Of a stretch of 46,553 nucleotides of DNA, positions 1 through 9,102 are shown one piece after another. Source of the DNA: Desulfurobacteriaceae bacterium (GTDB lineage: Bacteria; Aquificota; Aquificia; Desulfurobacteriales; Desulfurobacteriaceae); contig JALUGO010000017.1 in assembly GCA_027051905.1 (NCBI GenBank), positions 1 through 46,553 on the forward strand, read 5' to 3'. The notes below the pieces were generated by a model, which saw only the letters and a list, made by a program, of their open reading frames with translations, ran no database searches and was not told the DNA's origin. The position numbers and the translations under genes are program-made. Within the stretch, counting starts at the first letter, position 1; the number at the start of each line of letters is the position of its first letter.

Positions 1-756
1 GCTCCCATAGTTGCCAAGATAGCAAAGGACATGGGCATACTGACTGTGGGAGTTGTAACAAGGCCTTTCGACTTTGAGGGAAGAAGACGTCAGGAGTATG
101 CCGAGGCCGGTATCAGAAGACTAAAAGAGTTCGTTGATACTCTTATGGTGATCCCAAATCAGAAACTTCTTACGATAGCTCCTAAAGATATGAATATCCT
201 GAATGCCTTTAAACTTGCCGATAACGTTCTCTACCAGGCGGTTAAGGGGATAACGGAGGTAATAACAAAGCCAGGGCTTATAAACCTTGACTTTGCAGAC
301 GTTAAAACAGTTATGCACAGTGGAGGATATGCCCTTATCGGTATAGGGGAAGCTAGTGGGGAAGACAGGGCCCTTACCGCTGCCAGGAAGGCCATAGACA
401 ACCCGCTACTTGAAAACGTCCAGGTAGAGGGAGCCAGCAGGATTCTTGTAAATATAAGTGGAGGGACAGATTTAACCCTCGATGAAGCTTATGCTGCTGC
501 CGGTCTAATTAAAGAGAGAGCTAAAAGAGACGATACCAACTTTTTCTTTGGTGTGACAGTTGATAACGAGCTTGAAGGTATGATTCAGGTAACTGTTATT
601 GCTACAGGATTTGATGATAAAGGAAGGCCTATTACTACCGGTTTTTCTGAAATTGCTAGGGCTTCACGGGAGTCTGCACCCTTTCAGACGCAGGAAAGTA
701 TAGAGATGCTGGATATAGATTTGTCAAGTCTTCTTGATGAGTTAAAAGAAGAATAG
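1..756 (+). CDS. ftsZ: Cell division protein FtsZ, 3' part (5' end outside window)
   Basis: Tubulin-like GTPase that polymerises into the division ring. The reading frame is open from base 1 and ends at TAG 754-756, giving 251 visible residues; the N-terminal GTP-binding strands and the GGGTGTG signature loop are upstream of the window. Visible are the segment [19 protein letters not shown], the T7-loop region [11 protein letters not shown] that supplies catalytic acidic residues to the neighbouring subunit, and the C-terminal subdomain ending in [12 protein letters not shown]. The tail is short and acidic ([14 protein letters not shown]) and should be the conserved peptide that binds FtsA/ZipA-like partners, though it does not match the common CTP motif closely. 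An internal ATG at 31 is not the start, because conserved FtsZ sequence continues upstream of it. The chemotaxis operon follows after 75 bases. Confidence 0.97.
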   Translation, partial: APIVAKIAKDMGILTVGVVTRPFDFEGRRRQEYAEAGIRRLKEFVDTLMVIPNQKLLTIAPKDMNILNAFKLADNVLYQAVKGITEVITKPGLINLDFADVKTVMHSGGYALIGIGEASGEDRALTAARKAIDNPLLENVQVEGASRILVNISGGTDLTLDEAYAAAGLIKERAKRDDTNFFFGVTVDNELEGMIQVTVIATGFDDKGRPITTGFSEIARASRESAPFQTQESIEMLDIDLSSLLDELKEE

Positions 757-831
757 GCGCTGGTAAGTTCTGGTATATTACTTAACCATTATACAATAGT
801 GAGCAGTGATTCGGGGTTTCAGGAGGAAGGG

Positions 832-1353
832 ATGGAGAAAGGTTTGCTTAATGAACTAAAAGAGCTTCTTAGCCTGGTGGAGTCTTTTAAAGAAGAGCTT
901 TCTAAGGTATCCTCTAAACGGGAGGGGTTTAAAGCCGTTAATAAACATATAGATACTGCTATAAGTGAAAGTGAAGAGGCCACCAAAAAGCTCATTGATG
1001 TTATTGGAGATTCTCTGGAGAAACTCCAGAAGGCTGTTGAACTTGTTACAGGCCTTGAAGGGGACAATAGGGAAGAAGTTTTAAAGTTACTTAACACTGT
1101 TTTAAGTAATCTGATGAACTCGTTAACTCTTTTGGAATTTCAGGATATTATGGCACAACGGCTTCTAAAAGTGAGAGATTTCCTTTCAGACTTAGAAAAG
1201 AGCATTGTGAGAGTGGCTCTTGTTGCAGGTCTTGAGGAGACTGTGGTAGAAGAGGAGAAAGAGGAGATTAAGAAGAAACTCGAAGAGCTTGAATGGAAAA
1301 AAGAGGTTTCACAGGAGGATGTTGATCAGATCATGAAGCAGTTTGGCCTTTAA
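832..1353 (+). CDS. cheZ: Chemotaxis phosphatase CheZ
   Basis: Predicted to dephosphorylate CheY-P and so end the motor signal. The 173-residue protein is almost all helix, as expected for the CheZ four-helix bundle. Residues 101-109 read LEFQDIMAQ, matching the CheZ signature around the catalytic Asp and Gln (D105 and Q109 here). The last residues, DVDQIMKQFGL, resemble the amphipathic C-terminal peptide with which CheZ binds CheY. I place the start at ATG 832 because AGGAGG at 821-826 lies just upstream; an in-frame GTG at 799 would add 11 residues and has no good ribosome site. It is the first gene of the che operon and CheY is the last, which fits the role. The family is divergent and short compared with the enterobacterial protein (about 214 residues). 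Confidence 0.85.
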   Translation: MEKGLLNELKELLSLVESFKEELSKVSSKREGFKAVNKHIDTAISESEEATKKLIDVIGDSLEKLQKAVELVTGLEGDNREEVLKLLNTVLSNLMNSLTLLEFQDIMAQRLLKVRDFLSDLEKSIVRVALVAGLEETVVEEEKEEIKKKLEELEWKKEVSQEDVDQIMKQFGL

Positions 1354-1364
1354 GGGAGAGTGTG

Positions 1365-3338
1365 ATGAAAGTAGAAATTCCTGAGGAGCTCCAGGAGATA
1401 CTTGAGGAGTTTCTGGTAGAGGCTGAGGAGATACTTGAGAACTTAGACCAGGATCTTGTTGATCTTGAGTCCAATCCAGAAGATAAGGAACTTCTCAATA
1501 AGATATTTAGGGGTATGCATACCCTGAAGGGAGGTGCAGGTTTTCTTAACCTTACTCCCGTTGTAGAGATAGCCCACAGGATAGAAGACATTTTCAATAA
1601 GCTCAGAAATGATGAGATGACCCTTACTCCTGAAATAATGGATGTTATTCTGGAAGGTATAGATAAGCTAAAGGAGTCTCTCCAGATGTTAAAGGAGAGT
1701 CAGGAGCTCCCCGATATGGAGGAAATTCGGGAGCTCCTCTCCCGCCTGGATACTGTTTTAAAAGGGGAAATGCCTGGGTCTTCAGCTGATGAAGAACAGT
1801 CTTCTTCAGGTGGTGCTGGAGAAAATGTTGAATTTATTGATGGTATTTCTGAAAAACTTAAAGAGCTTATCTTACAGTTTCCTGATAAAGATTTGGCTGG
1901 AATTCTTGAAGAGATAATCCTTATGCCTCCAGATAAAAGACCTATGGATGTTATTCCTGAAATAGAGAAATTGATAGAAGAAGGCAAAGATGTAAAGGAT
2001 TTGATTAAAAAAACTGAAGAAAGAGCAGAGCAAGAAGAACCAAAGGTAAAACAACCGACAGTTGAGAAGAAAGAAGAAAATGTAGAAAAAGCTATTGAGC
2101 AAAAATCCCAACAGAAGGCAGCTGCCAGAAAGGTTGAAAAGAAACCCTCAGAAACCATAAGGGTTGATGTTGAAAGGGTCGAGAACCTTATGAACCTCGT
2201 TGGAGAGATAGTCCTTGACAGGAACAGGATTCTTAGAGTTACTCAGGATGTAGAGAGAGAGTGTAGAGGTGAAGCAGTAGAAAAGCTTGTGGAAGCCGTT
2301 ACTAGCCTTGATAGGACTGTTAGTGATCTTCAGGTTGCTGTAATGAAACTCAGGATGCAACCTATAAAGAAAATATTCAGTAAGTTTCCTCGTCTTGTTA
2401 GAGACCTTGCAAGGAAGCTCAACAAAAAGGTTCAGCTGATAATAGAAGGAGAGGATACGGAACTCGACAGATCTATTCTCGATAAACTGGAAGATCCTCT
2501 TATCCACCTAGTTAGAAACGCTTTAGACCACGGTATCGAGCCTCCTGAGGAAAGGGTGGCTAAAGGTAAACCGGAAGTCGGAACCATAAGGTTGTTTGCA
2601 TACCACGAGGGAGATCACATTATTGTAGGTATTGAGGACGATGGTAGAGGGATTGATCCTGAAAAGGTTAAGAAAAAGGCGCTGGAAAAGGGCCTAATTA
2701 CTCCTGAGCAGGCCGCTCAGATGAGCGATAAAGAGGCTTACGAGCTTATCTTCCTTCCGGGATTTTCAACTGCAGATAAGGTTAGCGACGTTTCCGGCCG
2801 CGGCGTTGGTATGGACGTTGTTGCAAGCACAATTCATTCACTCAGAGGTTCCATAGAGATAGAGAGTGAGCTTGGAAAGGGAACAACTATTCTCCTGAAA
2901 CTACCCCTTACGGTTGCCATTATTAGGACTCTTATGCTCGGCTGCAACGGTCAGGTTTACGCAGTTCCCCTTCATTCAGTCGTTGAGATTGTCAGATATC
3001 AGGAAGAACTTGTTAAGGATGTTGGAAGTTATAAGAGTTTTATGCTGAGAGATGAGGTTCTTCCTCTCTTTTCCCTTAACGAGCTCCTTGAAATGCCTGA
3101 CAGCAACGAAAAGGCGTTTGTGGTAATTGTTAAAGTTGGAGAAAAACTGATAGCTGTCTCTATTGAAAAGCTTTTTGGAGAAGAAGAGATAGTTATTAAA
3201 TCTCTGGGGGAACTCCTTTCCGATATACCTGGAATAGCGGGGGCAACAATAGCAGGTGATGGAAGAGTTGTTCTCATTCTGGATCTTAATTCTCTGCTTT
3301 CAGACTACAAGACGAAGTTGGTTGGGGTTAGGAAATGA
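1365..3338 (+). CDS. cheA: Chemotaxis histidine kinase CheA
   Basis: Sensor kinase that passes phosphate from receptor arrays to CheY. Domains in order: Hpt domain with the phosphorylated His at about residue 52 (MHTLKGGAGF); a helical segment at about 155-222; a charged Lys/Glu-rich linker; P3 dimerisation helices from about 263 (ETIRVDVERVENLMNLVGE); HATPase with N box LVRNALDHGIE near 383-392, G1 DDGRGID near 426 and G2 GRGVGMD near 479; and a CheW-like P5 domain from about 520. The segment between Hpt and P3 does not look like a standard P2 CheY-binding domain. GTG 1362 is immediately followed by ATG 1365; I use the ATG, with GGGAG at 1354. The stop overlaps the cheW start (ATGA), so the two are translationally coupled. 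All catalytic motifs are intact. Confidence 0.97.
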   Translation: MKVEIPEELQEILEEFLVEAEEILENLDQDLVDLESNPEDKELLNKIFRGMHTLKGGAGFLNLTPVVEIAHRIEDIFNKLRNDEMTLTPEIMDVILEGIDKLKESLQMLKESQELPDMEEIRELLSRLDTVLKGEMPGSSADEEQSSSGGAGENVEFIDGISEKLKELILQFPDKDLAGILEEIILMPPDKRPMDVIPEIEKLIEEGKDVKDLIKKTEERAEQEEPKVKQPTVEKKEENVEKAIEQKSQQKAAARKVEKKPSETIRVDVERVENLMNLVGEIVLDRNRILRVTQDVERECRGEAVEKLVEAVTSLDRTVSDLQVAVMKLRMQPIKKIFSKFPRLVRDLARKLNKKVQLIIEGEDTELDRSILDKLEDPLIHLVRNALDHGIEPPEERVAKGKPEVGTIRLFAYHEGDHIIVGIEDDGRGIDPEKVKKKALEKGLITPEQAAQMSDKEAYELIFLPGFSTADKVSDVSGRGVGMDVVASTIHSLRGSIEIESELGKGTTILLKLPLTVAIIRTLMLGCNGQVYAVPLHSVVEIVRYQEELVKDVGSYKSFMLRDEVLPLFSLNELLEMPDSNEKAFVVIVKVGEKLIAVSIEKLFGEEEIVIKSLGELLSDIPGIAGATIAGDGRVVLILDLNSLLSDYKTKLVGVRK

Positions 3339-3838
3339 ATGAAGAGAAGAAGAAAACACCTAGTGTTTTAGGTGTAGAGGAGCTTATAGGAGAGATACAT
3401 GAAAAAGAAGTTCAGGTAATAGCCTTTCGTCTCAACGAAGAGCTTGTTGGAGTTCCTATAGAGCAGATTATTGAAATAACCAACAATAGGGATTTAACCC
3501 CTGTTCCAAAAGCCCCTTCCTTCGTTATTGGAGTGATGAATCTTAGAGGAAAGATAGTTCCTGTTATAAATCTGAAGGAGCATTTAGGCATTCCCTATGA
3601 AATTCCGGAAGATATTTACGAAAAAAATAAAATCGTTATTCTTGAAACTCCAAAGGGGGAAGTTGGAGTTATAGTTGATGAAATTGTTGGTTCTGTTAAA
3701 TTCCCGGAGGGGGATATCCTTCCAGAACCAATAGGCACTATCGGAATTGACGTAAAATTCATTTCAGGTGTTGTTCAGCTGGAAGGAGAACTTTTAATTC
3801 TTTTAAATGTTGAATCAATATTTAATCAGGAGGAGTAA
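3335..3838 (+). CDS. cheW: Chemotaxis coupling protein CheW
   Basis: Adaptor that links CheA to receptors in the signalling array. The 167-residue protein has a single CheW (SH3-like double barrel) domain starting at about residue 27 ([20 protein letters not shown]), with the typical [20 protein letters not shown] strand pair and the later [13 protein letters not shown] strand. An N-terminal extension of about 25 residues precedes the domain. The start codon overlaps the cheA stop, and the TAA at 3836-3838 sits inside the leader of the following receptor gene. No enzymatic residues are expected. Size and order are ordinary for the family. Confidence 0.96.
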   Translation: MNEEKKKTPSVLGVEELIGEIHEKEVQVIAFRLNEELVGVPIEQIIEITNNRDLTPVPKAPSFVIGVMNLRGKIVPVINLKEHLGIPYEIPEDIYEKNKIVILETPKGEVGVIVDEIVGSVKFPEGDILPEPIGTIGIDVKFISGVVQLEGELLILLNVESIFNQEE

Positions 3839-3839
3839 G

Positions 3840-5714
3840 ATGTTCTGTTCAGGTGAGAGGAGGGAAATAGAGAGGCTTAAAAGAGAACTGGAGAGACTTA
3901 AAACTGAAAATATGACCATTCAAAAAAGGTGTGAAGAGATAGAAAAAGAGAGGAACTCTTTAAGAGAAGAAGTTAAGAACCTCTCTCAGAGAAATTTAGA
4001 GTTATCCAGGAAAATTGAAACTTATAAGAAGAAAGTTGAAGAGATGGATAACGATATCTATATGTATGAGCAGATACTTGATTCCCTTATGGAAGAGGCA
4101 ATTTTCCTTGCAACTCCTGACTTTAAACCTGGAAGAGCAGGGAATGAAATAGTTTATGCCAACAGGCGTGCTATTGAAATTGCAAATAAGTGGAGAGATG
4201 TCTTTATCAGTGAGTTTGGTATAGATCCGGACAAACTAATAGGAACAAGTATTCACATTTTCCATAAAGATCCTGAAAGGGTAAAGGAACTTCTCAAAGC
4301 AACGCATCCTGGTGAGCATAAGAAAAATGCAGATATTTTTATAGGTCCTTACGTTATGGCCTCTTACCGTCATGCCATCGCTAACAAAGATGGTTCTATC
4401 AGGTATTACATGGCCACCTGGAAGGATGCTACCGCAGAGAAGGAAATAGAAGCTCAGCTTGAGAAGTCCAGAAGAATGTTCCTCCAGAACCTCAGGGCTA
4501 CAAAGCAGTCTCTTGTCAATAACCTTGCAACCATCGTTGCTGTTTCTGTGGCGATTAGGGAGCTCCAGGACATCCTCAGACTTTCCCAGAATCAGATAGT
4601 TGCCACAGATGAGATTGAAGAGACTGTTAATAAACTAGTAGAGGTTTCTAAGAAGCTTATGGAGAACTATCAGTTCGTACTCTCAAAGCTGGAGGAGGCT
4701 GAGAAGAAAACACTGGAGTCTATAGACCAGATGCAGTATATCAGGGATATTACCAAAGAGATGGAAGACGTAGTTAAGTCCCTTCAGGTTCAGACCGAGC
4801 AGATAGACAGGGTTGTTGAGGTAATTACCTCTATTACCGAACAGACGAACCTGCTTGCTTTGAACGCAGCCATTGAAGCCGCAAGAGCAGGAGAGGCTGG
4901 AAGAGGATTTGCTGTTGTTGCTGATGAGGTGAGAAAGCTTGCAGAAAGGACGAACAAGTCAGCTACAGAGATCAGAGAAGTTGTTAAGAATATGAGGGAG
5001 CAGATGGCAAAAACTGCTGAGATTACCAACAAAAGTGTTGTTGCGGTTGAAGACGGTATGAACATCTTTAAGGAGAATCAATCAACCTATACAACTTTAA
5101 AGAATTCTTCTGAGGAAGTTCTTAAAGTTATCAACGACCTTTCCAGTGTTGTTTCTGTTCAAAAGGGTAAAACTGAGGAAATTGTCAGGAATATTCATAA
5201 AGCTAACGATGTTATTCAATCTGTTAGAGAGCAGGCAGATAAGATCATTAAAATTGCGGAAAAGACAGATACAAGCCTTCACAAGATATGGGATACGTTC
5301 TACATTTTCAAACTTGGAGATGCCTCTATACTTCTTAATAAACTGGCTGAGCTTGGAAACTTTACTGCAAAAGTTAATGACATTATTAAAGCGAAGTTTG
5401 TTGAAAACCTCAATCCCGATATTTCCATTATTACGGAAGTTGATAATCTCATTAGAAATCTCAGCTTCCAGAACAAAGATATGTCTGAACTGATTCAGAA
5501 ATACCCCGATCTCAGAGAGATCCTTGAGAATTTAGAGGATGATCTTCTCGAAGTTAAACTTCTCCTTAAAGAGCTCTTTGTTGCAATGAACAACGATGAC
5601 ATTGAAGAGATTAAAAGTAAAGAGAGTGAAATAACGGAGGTTATGAACAGAGTTTCAGATAAGTTGATAAAGGCTATATCGGAAATTGTTCTGTCAGATT
5701 CAAAAAAAAGGTAA
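3840..5714 (+). CDS. Soluble methyl-accepting chemotaxis protein with PAS sensor domain
   Basis: Cytoplasmic chemoreceptor of 624 residues without any transmembrane segment. Layout: N-terminal coiled coil to about residue 75; a PAS-like domain at about 75-200 ([16 protein letters not shown] through [16 protein letters not shown]); a long coiled coil; the receptor hairpin tip near 332-352 ([19 protein letters not shown]) that contacts CheA and CheW; and a C-terminal helical region of about 190 residues that I do not recognise. ATG 3840 follows AGGAGGAG at 3829-3835; an in-frame upstream start at 3807 would lie inside cheW. Because it lacks membrane anchors it probably reads an internal cue such as redox or energy state, but the PAS ligand cannot be inferred. 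It lies inside the che operon, so it may be a core receptor of this pathway. Confidence 0.93.
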   Translation: MFCSGERREIERLKRELERLKTENMTIQKRCEEIEKERNSLREEVKNLSQRNLELSRKIETYKKKVEEMDNDIYMYEQILDSLMEEAIFLATPDFKPGRAGNEIVYANRRAIEIANKWRDVFISEFGIDPDKLIGTSIHIFHKDPERVKELLKATHPGEHKKNADIFIGPYVMASYRHAIANKDGSIRYYMATWKDATAEKEIEAQLEKSRRMFLQNLRATKQSLVNNLATIVAVSVAIRELQDILRLSQNQIVATDEIEETVNKLVEVSKKLMENYQFVLSKLEEAEKKTLESIDQMQYIRDITKEMEDVVKSLQVQTEQIDRVVEVITSITEQTNLLALNAAIEAARAGEAGRGFAVVADEVRKLAERTNKSATEIREVVKNMREQMAKTAEITNKSVVAVEDGMNIFKENQSTYTTLKNSSEEVLKVINDLSSVVSVQKGKTEEIVRNIHKANDVIQSVREQADKIIKIAEKTDTSLHKIWDTFYIFKLGDASILLNKLAELGNFTAKVNDIIKAKFVENLNPDISIITEVDNLIRNLSFQNKDMSELIQKYPDLREILENLEDDLLEVKLLLKELFVAMNNDDIEEIKSKESEITEVMNRVSDKLIKAISEIVLSDSKKR

Positions 5715-5726
5715 AAGGGCGTAAGT

Positions 5727-6695
5727 ATGGCTAAGAAAAAGGAGCTCCTTCCAAAGATCCTTGAGACTGGTGCCAATGAGCTTGAGATTATAGATTTCAG
5801 AATGTATGAGATTCTTGACGATGGCTCAACCTACGAGTGGATACTCGGAGTTAACGTTGCAAAAGTTAAAGAAGTGATTTTCAGGCCGAAGGACATAATC
5901 AAAGCACCGGGACTTCCTCCGGAGGCTGAGGGGCTTGCAAAAATAAGAGGACAGATGGTTCCAATAATTAACCTTGCTAAGTGGATGAAGATAAAAGAGC
6001 CTCCTAATGCCGGCCGTTACGTGATTGTTATGGAGTTTTTAAGGGAGATAGTAGGAGTTATAGTTCATGAAGCAAAGAGGATAAGGCGTATAAAATGGGC
6101 TGACATAAAGAGACCACCAAAGAGCATTGATGAGAAACTTGGCGGAAAGGTTGTTGGTGTTATAGAGATAGAGGACAACAAACTCCTACTTCTCCTTGAC
6201 TTTGAGGGTATTTTGGATGAGCTGGGAATGATTAAAATATTCGGAGAGGAGGAGATAAAGAAAGATATAGAGGGCATTGAAAAGAAAGGGCACTTCAAAA
6301 TTCTCATTCTGGACGACAGTCCTGTTGCTAGGAAGATTATCAGGAGAATTCTGGAGGCAGATGGTCATACCGTTTTTGAAGCTCAAAACGGTATAGAGGC
6401 CCTTCAAATACTACACCAGTGGCTTGAGGAGGCAAAGGCCCAGGGTAAAGATATAACTGACTACGTTCAGCTGATAATTTCCGATATTGAAATGCCGGGA
6501 ATGGATGGTCTTACATTTACCAGAAAAGTCAAAGAGGATCCGGAGCTATCCAAAATTCCCGTAATTATTAATACTTCGCTCAGTGACAGGGCAAACGTTG
6601 ATAAGAGTAGATATGTTGGTGCAGATGCCCATCTTGTAAAATTTGATGCACCAGATTTGATTAAACTTGTTCACAAATATGCAATTTCTAAATAA
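5727..6695 (+). CDS. cheV: CheV: CheW domain fused to response-regulator receiver
   Basis: Coupling protein whose activity is tuned by phosphorylation, used for adaptation. Residues about 18-170 form a CheW-like domain (EWILGVNVAKVKEVIF, GLAKIRGQMVPIINLAKW). Residues about 190-322 form a receiver domain with acidic pocket DD at 196-197, phospho-acceptor D253 in SDIEMPGMDG, T283 and K305 (HLVKFDAP). All receiver residues needed for phosphorylation are present. No cheR or cheB lies in the window, so CheV could carry part of adaptation here; that is inference. It starts 12 bases after the receptor gene and precedes cheY by 15 bases. Confidence 0.95.
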   Translation: MAKKKELLPKILETGANELEIIDFRMYEILDDGSTYEWILGVNVAKVKEVIFRPKDIIKAPGLPPEAEGLAKIRGQMVPIINLAKWMKIKEPPNAGRYVIVMEFLREIVGVIVHEAKRIRRIKWADIKRPPKSIDEKLGGKVVGVIEIEDNKLLLLLDFEGILDELGMIKIFGEEEIKKDIEGIEKKGHFKILILDDSPVARKIIRRILEADGHTVFEAQNGIEALQILHQWLEEAKAQGKDITDYVQLIISDIEMPGMDGLTFTRKVKEDPELSKIPVIINTSLSDRANVDKSRYVGADAHLVKFDAPDLIKLVHKYAISK

Positions 6696-6710
6696 TAGGG
6701 GGAGGTTTGA

Positions 6711-7112
6711 ATGGCTTTACCAAATCCAGATATAAACATACTTGTTGTTGATGATATGGCTGCGATGAGGAAGATTTTAAAAACCCTTCTTGCCCAGCTT
6801 GGCTATAAAAACGTTGATGAAGCTGAAGACGGGAAACAGGCTCTGGAGAAGCTCCGCCAGAATCCAGATAAATACGGCCTTGTTATTACAGACTGGAACA
6901 TGCCCAACATGACCGGTATTGAGCTTGTTCAGGCTATTAGAAGCGATGAGAAACTTAAGCACCTGCCGGTTTTAATGGTTACTGCAGAAGCAAAGAAAGA
7001 GAACGTTCTTATGGCCATTAAGGCAGGAGTTAACAACTACATTGTTAAGCCTTTTACCGCTGAAACGTTGAAGGAAAAACTGGAAGCGATTTTTAGCTCC
7101 CTCAATAAGTAA
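6711..7112 (+). CDS. cheY: Chemotaxis response regulator CheY
   Basis: Single receiver domain of 133 residues that carries the signal from CheA to the flagellar motor. The phospho-acceptor is D61 in ITDWNMPNMTG, which matches the D-W-N-M-P string of enteric CheY; the acidic pair is D14/D15, the switch residues are T91 and Y110, and the conserved Lys is K113 (IVKPF). No output domain follows. GGGGGAGG precedes ATG 6711. It is the last gene of the operon and is followed within 9 bases by a strong terminator. The presence of the D-W-N-M-P and T/Y switch residues argues for a true motor CheY rather than an orphan receiver. Confidence 0.96.
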   Translation: MALPNPDINILVVDDMAAMRKILKTLLAQLGYKNVDEAEDGKQALEKLRQNPDKYGLVITDWNMPNMTGIELVQAIRSDEKLKHLPVLMVTAEAKKENVLMAIKAGVNNYIVKPFTAETLKEKLEAIFSSLNK

Positions 7113-7120
7113 TAATTAAG

Positions 7121-7149
7121 AACCGGCCTAAGTGCCGGTTTTTTCTTTT
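7121..7149 (+). terminator. Rho-independent terminator of the che operon
   Basis: Perfect 7-base stem AACCGGC / GCCGGTT (7121-7127 and 7134-7140) with a 6-base loop, followed by TTTTCTTTT. It stands 8 bases after the cheY stop. The U-tract is only on the + strand side. The convergent gene ends inside it: its final codons for Thr-Gly-Thr and its TAG stop are in the hairpin. Confidence 0.88.
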
Positions 7150-7856
7150 ACTCTATTTAGGTTTGATATTACTTCCCTGATTCTTGTGTATAGAGGTTTT
7201 CCGGAAGGTTCTTTTAAGTGGTATTCTCCTATTTTTACCACCGGGCAGGTATCCTCTCTGGCGCTTGTTATAAAGACTTCGTCGGCTGTTAACAGCTCCT
7301 TCAGCTCAAAGAATCCTTCTATGAGAGGTAACCCCATCTCTTTACACAGGTCTTTAATGAACTCCCTTCGAGTTCCGGGAAGACAGCCGGTTTTGAGGGA
7401 GGGCGTAAACAGGGTGCCGTTCCTGTAGAAGAAAACGTTTGCAAAGGCGGTTTCTGAGACGAATCCCTTTTCGTCAAAGAGGAGAGCCTCATCATAACCC
7501 TTTTTCTGAGCTTCACTGAGAGCCAGTAGAGAGTCCATTATGTCGATCTTTTTATGAATGGAAAGGGAGGAGAACTGCCGTTTAAAAGAGTAAACGGGAA
7601 GTAGAGATACACAGTTTCTCTTTAGGCACTCCCTTGTCTCTATTTCCGTTTTTCCGCTTTTGAACAGGGTGAATCTTACCAGTTTTGTTCCATTTCTGGT
7701 TGCTCTTTCTACTTTTTCCTTGAACTCCTTCAGTGAAAGCGAAAAGGGGAGCTCCAGCGAAAGGGAGCTCCTTTTCAACCTTCTGTAATGGTAGTCGATT
7801 AAAACTGCTCTACCGTTTTCTACCCTTACTGTTTCGAAAACTCCAAACCTTTCCAT
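7128..7856 (-). CDS. Class IV aminotransferase fold enzyme, probable aminodeoxychorismate lyase (PabC-like)
   Basis: PLP enzyme of 242 residues. In the folate pathway PabC turns 4-amino-4-deoxychorismate into p-aminobenzoate and pyruvate. Class IV features visible: the N-terminal FGVFETVRVENGRAVLIDYH strand and turn; a candidate Schiff-base Lys in SIHKKIDIMDSLLA; the cofactor-binding segment EALLFDEKGFVSETAFANVF; and the PGTRREFI helix start. The length is closer to PabC (about 270) than to branched-chain aminotransferase (about 300). A folP gene lies further along the window, so folate synthesis is present, but a branched-chain or D-amino acid aminotransferase is not excluded. The start ATG overlaps the upstream stop by one base (TAATG), so it is coupled to the SQR-like gene, a pairing with no obvious metabolic logic. 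Confidence 0.75.
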   Translation of the reverse strand: MERFGVFETVRVENGRAVLIDYHYRRLKRSSLSLELPFSLSLKEFKEKVERATRNGTKLVRFTLFKSGKTEIETRECLKRNCVSLLPVYSFKRQFSSLSIHKKIDIMDSLLALSEAQKKGYDEALLFDEKGFVSETAFANVFFYRNGTLFTPSLKTGCLPGTRREFIKDLCKEMGLPLIEGFFELKELLTADEVFITSAREDTCPVVKIGEYHLKEPSGKPLYTRIREVISNLNRVKEKTGT

Positions 7857-9046
7857 TACGGAGCGTCAAATCCCGGGATTCTTGGAACTTTCTTGAGCTT
7901 ACTTGCTTTGTAATACCATCCCCACAGCTTTTTCAGTGAATGGCCAATAAAAGGCAATGGAATCATAATTGAACGTTTATCGTCTCTGAAGACCAGAGCT
8001 CCGCTCATCCAGCAGGGTCCCATGTCCATAAGGCAGAGGATGTGGAGGTGGTGAATGTAATCTTCTCTTTTGGGGTCGCCTTTAACTTTGTTCTCAAGGT
8101 TTCTGGCTACGATTCTTCCCATTACCTCCGCAATGTGCCCCTGCTTCGCCTTCCACTGAGGTCCTTCGAACGCAGCGCTGTCTCCTATTGCCCATACGGT
8201 TTCATCCGTTCCGGGAACGGCGCAGGTCGGCTCAATTTTTACAAAGCCGGCTTCGTTAAGGGGCAGGTCTGAGTTTTTAAATACAGGATGTCCGTCCGTT
8301 GCCGGTATAAACATGGTTAAGTCTGTCTTCAGGAATGAATCGTCCTCAAATAGGACGCCATCTGCTTTAAACTCTTTTATCTTTTTGCCGAAGTGCCTTT
8401 TTATTCCCAGTTTATCCAACATTTTGTAGGCTCTTTCGGCGTTCTTCTCTCCAAGTCTAATTCCCGGTTTTGGCATCGGGGCGAAGAAGTGGAGCTGGAA
8501 CTTATCCCTGATTCCCTTTTTCTTGAAGTAACAATCCAGGTTGAAGACAAACTCGAAGGCGGGGCCTCCTCTTACGCCGCATGGGTCTTTTGGATTTCCA
8601 CCAAACCCTGCGGCTATTACTCCACCACCCCTCTTTGTCAGTTCGTCTATTTTCTCCCTTATTTTTAAAGACTCTTCAGGTTTCCCGCAGATGGAGAGGA
8701 AGTTTTCACTCCCTTTGTGTTTAACCTTTGCTCCTCCCAGTGCAATTACCAGGTAGTCGTATTCCTTTACCGTTCCGTCTGAAAGGTAAACCTTCTTTTC
8801 GGCGATGGATATCCTCTCAATCTTTCCTATGGTCAGCTTGAATCCGTTAACTTTTGCTATCTCTTCTAAGGGAATTGTTACATCTTTCCAGTCGTATTCG
8901 TGGGTGGGTATCCAGATGGAGATGGGGTAGATGTAGAGGTAGTCTCTCTCTGAGATGAGCTCAACGTCGAAACACTTATGGCAGAGTGCAAATGCCGCTT
9001 CAACTCCACCTATTCCTCCCCCTAAGACCAGCACCTTTGGCGCCAT
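7856..9046 (-). CDS. Sulfide:quinone oxidoreductase-like flavoprotein
   Basis: FAD enzyme of 396 residues, predicted to oxidise sulfide and reduce membrane quinone. The N-terminal dinucleotide-binding motif is VLVLGGGIGGVEAA; the second FAD motif is near 286 (VWAIGDSAAF). Three Cys fall where SQR has its redox and persulfide Cys: C120 (NFLSICGKPEE), C156 (KDPCGVRGGPAFEF) and C338 (HILCLMDMG); the spacing is close to that of the Aquifex enzyme. The C-terminal segment rich in Trp, Lys and Leu (LKKLWGWYYKASKLKK) suits a monotopic membrane-binding helix. No transmembrane span is present. Relatives such as flavocytochrome c sulfide dehydrogenase subunits or NDH-2 share the fold, so the substrate is inferred from the Cys pattern. 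It is transcribed away from recO across a 56-base gap that may hold its own promoter. Confidence 0.8.
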   Translation of the reverse strand: MAPKVLVLGGGIGGVEAAFALCHKCFDVELISERDYLYIYPISIWIPTHEYDWKDVTIPLEEIAKVNGFKLTIGKIERISIAEKKVYLSDGTVKEYDYLVIALGGAKVKHKGSENFLSICGKPEESLKIREKIDELTKRGGGVIAAGFGGNPKDPCGVRGGPAFEFVFNLDCYFKKKGIRDKFQLHFFAPMPKPGIRLGEKNAERAYKMLDKLGIKRHFGKKIKEFKADGVLFEDDSFLKTDLTMFIPATDGHPVFKNSDLPLNEAGFVKIEPTCAVPGTDETVWAIGDSAAFEGPQWKAKQGHIAEVMGRIVARNLENKVKGDPKREDYIHHLHILCLMDMGPCWMSGALVFRDDKRSIMIPLPFIGHSLKKLWGWYYKASKLKKVPRIPGFDAP

Positions 9047-9102
9047 AGCAACCTCACTATTTAATTGGTTTTTGAGAATCTTTTTTTAATAAGTATATCA
9101 GA

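Noticed and set aside
799-831. Upstream GTG start for cheZ adding 11 residues
   Set aside because: AGGAGG at 821-826 is placed for ATG 832, and the extra residues carry no family sequence.
3807-3839. Upstream start for the chemoreceptor inside cheW
   Set aside because: It would precede the clear AGGAGGAG ribosome site used by ATG 3840.
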